From: Paenibacillus tyrphae
GTDB taxonomy: Bacteria; Bacillota; Bacilli; Paenibacillales; NBRC-103111
Assembly (NCBI RefSeq): GCF_024158745.1
Contig: NZ_JAMZAW010000040.1
Location: 1-56,245 of the forward strand
DNA: 56,245 nt
Direction of reading: 5' to 3'
Shown here: positions 55,389 through 56,245 of the stretch, one piece after another
Position numbering within the stretch: position 1 is the stretch's first letter
Layout: every line of letters begins with the position of its first letter
The notes under the pieces: model-generated
What the model saw: only the letters and a program-made list of their open reading frames with translations
Told to the model about the DNA's origin: nothing
Database searches by the model: none
Program-made: the position numbers and the translations under genes

Positions 55389-56156
55389 ATGGAAAGCAAT
55401 AAAGCTGTTTCATTTGAGTTATTAATTAAAAGTATTTTTAAAGAAGAATTGTCCCGCTGGATAACACTCATCAAAGAGAAGAACAAAAAAGAAAGCACAA
55501 CATCTCGAAAAACATATTTGACTATAAAAGAAGTATCGGAAATAACAGGAATAGGCACTTATACCTTAAGACAGCTAACATATGCTAGAGCGATGCCTCA
55601 TCTATTGGTTAAGTCCAGAATCATTTTTGACCAATCCGAGATCACAGAAACGATTGCGAAATTTAAAGAAGAAGGTTGGAGTGATCCTGATAAAAAGTGG
55701 GATGTAAAGAAAGTCCAAGAGGATATCAAAAACTTTTCAGCTAAAAAGGAGAATCCACCCATGATCGATGAAATTATCCGTAATATCATAAAAGAAGAGT
55801 TAGCAGCTTTATCTGATGATATCCTTAAACAAACAAAGAAAAGTAAAGAAAGTTATTATGGGAGAACGATCCTAATCATAAAAGAAGCAGCAGATTACTT
55901 TCGTACAAGCCCTTCAACAATCTACAGCTTGGTCAAAGAAGATGGAATGCCTCATCTAAAAATACAAAGTAGATTTTATGTTGTATTGGAGGAGGCTGAG
56001 ACCTTTTTGTGGAGAGAAACAGCAAAATCATATGCTACATCGGGGAATGTATATTGGCAACGGATTCTTCAGCGCTTAGATTGGGAAGAAAAAGAACGTG
56101 ATATTGCGTATCAAAATGCTTTAAAGAGATATGAGAAAAAACATAATAACCCGTGA
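55389..56156 (+). CDS. Protein with two tandem excisionase-like helix-turn-helix modules
   Basis: A 255-residue protein formed by an internal duplication. Each half has a helix ending IFKEEL or IIKEEL. After a charged linker comes an HTH_17-like domain: YLTIKEVSEITGIGTYTLRQL, then MPHLLVKSRIIF, and in the second half ILIIKEAADYFRTSPSTIYSL, then MPHLKIQSRFYV. HTH_17 domains occur in excisionases and in MerR-like DNA binders. Both reading helices differ, so it may bind two half-sites of different sequence. A charged C-terminal tail follows (EEKERDIAYQNALKRYEKK). No integrase is in the window, so its partner is unknown. ATG 55389 follows AAGGA with loose spacing. Confidence 0.8.
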   Translation: MESNKAVSFELLIKSIFKEELSRWITLIKEKNKKESTTSRKTYLTIKEVSEITGIGTYTLRQLTYARAMPHLLVKSRIIFDQSEITETIAKFKEEGWSDPDKKWDVKKVQEDIKNFSAKKENPPMIDEIIRNIIKEELAALSDDILKQTKKSKESYYGRTILIIKEAADYFRTSPSTIYSLVKEDGMPHLKIQSRFYVVLEEAETFLWRETAKSYATSGNVYWQRILQRLDWEEKERDIAYQNALKRYEKKHNNP

Positions 56157-56197
56157 AATAAAATTTCGTCTGCTACAAATAGCATCGAGATTTTATT
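56157..56197. terminator. Terminator after the tandem-HTH gene
   Basis: AATAAAATTTCG (56157-56168) and CGAGATTTTATT (56186-56197) pair with one mismatch. Inside them GCTA and TAGC form a second stem. It starts one base after the stop codon. Confidence 0.7.
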
Positions 56198-56245
56198 CGC
56201 AGGTTTTTCCCAGTATAGAAAAAAACTTTTTGTTCTGACCAATAC

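Noticed and set aside
1..56245. CRISPR arrays, tRNA and rRNA genes
   Set aside because: No regularly spaced repeats were seen. No cloverleaf or rRNA core sequence was recognised on either strand, though a covariance search would be needed to exclude a tRNA fully.

Overview
The window looks like Paenibacillus or a close relative: a spore-forming, flagellated, S-layer-bearing Gram-positive. The evidence is an S-layer-homology (SLH) surface protein, a FliD filament cap, remnants of GerA/GerC spore-germination genes, TTG and GTG starts behind strong Shine-Dalgarno sites, and many secreted glycoside hydrolases. I name the genus from gene content, not from a database match. No rRNA, tRNA or CRISPR array was seen.

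Layout. 1-634: end of an unidentified gene and a SnoaL-like protein. 708-7601: a complete branched-chain-type ABC transporter (livH-M-G-F-K order, minus strand) facing a sigma-54 activator with a PAS domain (plus strand). A good -24/-12 promoter lies between them, but the first reading frame behind it is a wrecked Rieske dioxygenase fused to a transposase scrap. 7807-18431: a minus-strand surface and signalling block (SLH protein, FliD, response regulator, histidine kinase, ten-repeat Big_2 protein). 19772-24519: GH5, GH6-FN3-CBM3 and GH16-ricin genes in one direction, for beta-glucan breakdown. 25122-29677: a Tat-exported Dyp-type peroxidase, an EAL protein, and a CBM6-GH64 beta-1,3-glucanase. 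29704-31811: an island of small unknown genes and broken fragments (SEC-C protein, TnsD-like, AAA ATPase). 31902-35804: a Fur-box-controlled ferric iron ABC transporter (fbpABC) with a truncated TVP38-type gene behind it. 36207-43215: a MOSC protein, a decayed IS256 element, a GntR/FadR regulator, and remnants of an amino-acid ABC transporter, gerA/gerC and an IS3 element. 43236-53278: a nucleoside regulon. 53546-54684: an IS110 fragment and a decayed IS5-family copy. 55389-56156: a protein with two tandem excisionase-like helix-turn-helix modules.

How genes work together. The clearest system is the nucleoside regulon. A lipoprotein and NupOPQ-type transporter import nucleosides; a nucleoside hydrolase splits base from ribose; ribokinase phosphorylates ribose. 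An MFS carrier, an orphan ABC ATPase and a GntR/FadR repressor complete it. At least three promoters in this block carry the same CATCTGATG element between -35 and -10, so one repressor probably controls them all. A second shared theme is beta-glucan attack by GH5, GH6, GH16 and GH64. A third is genome decay: at least six mobile-element remnants and about ten broken genes sit between intact operons, and one deletion seems to have left the liv-type transporter behind a promoter that once served aromatic catabolism.
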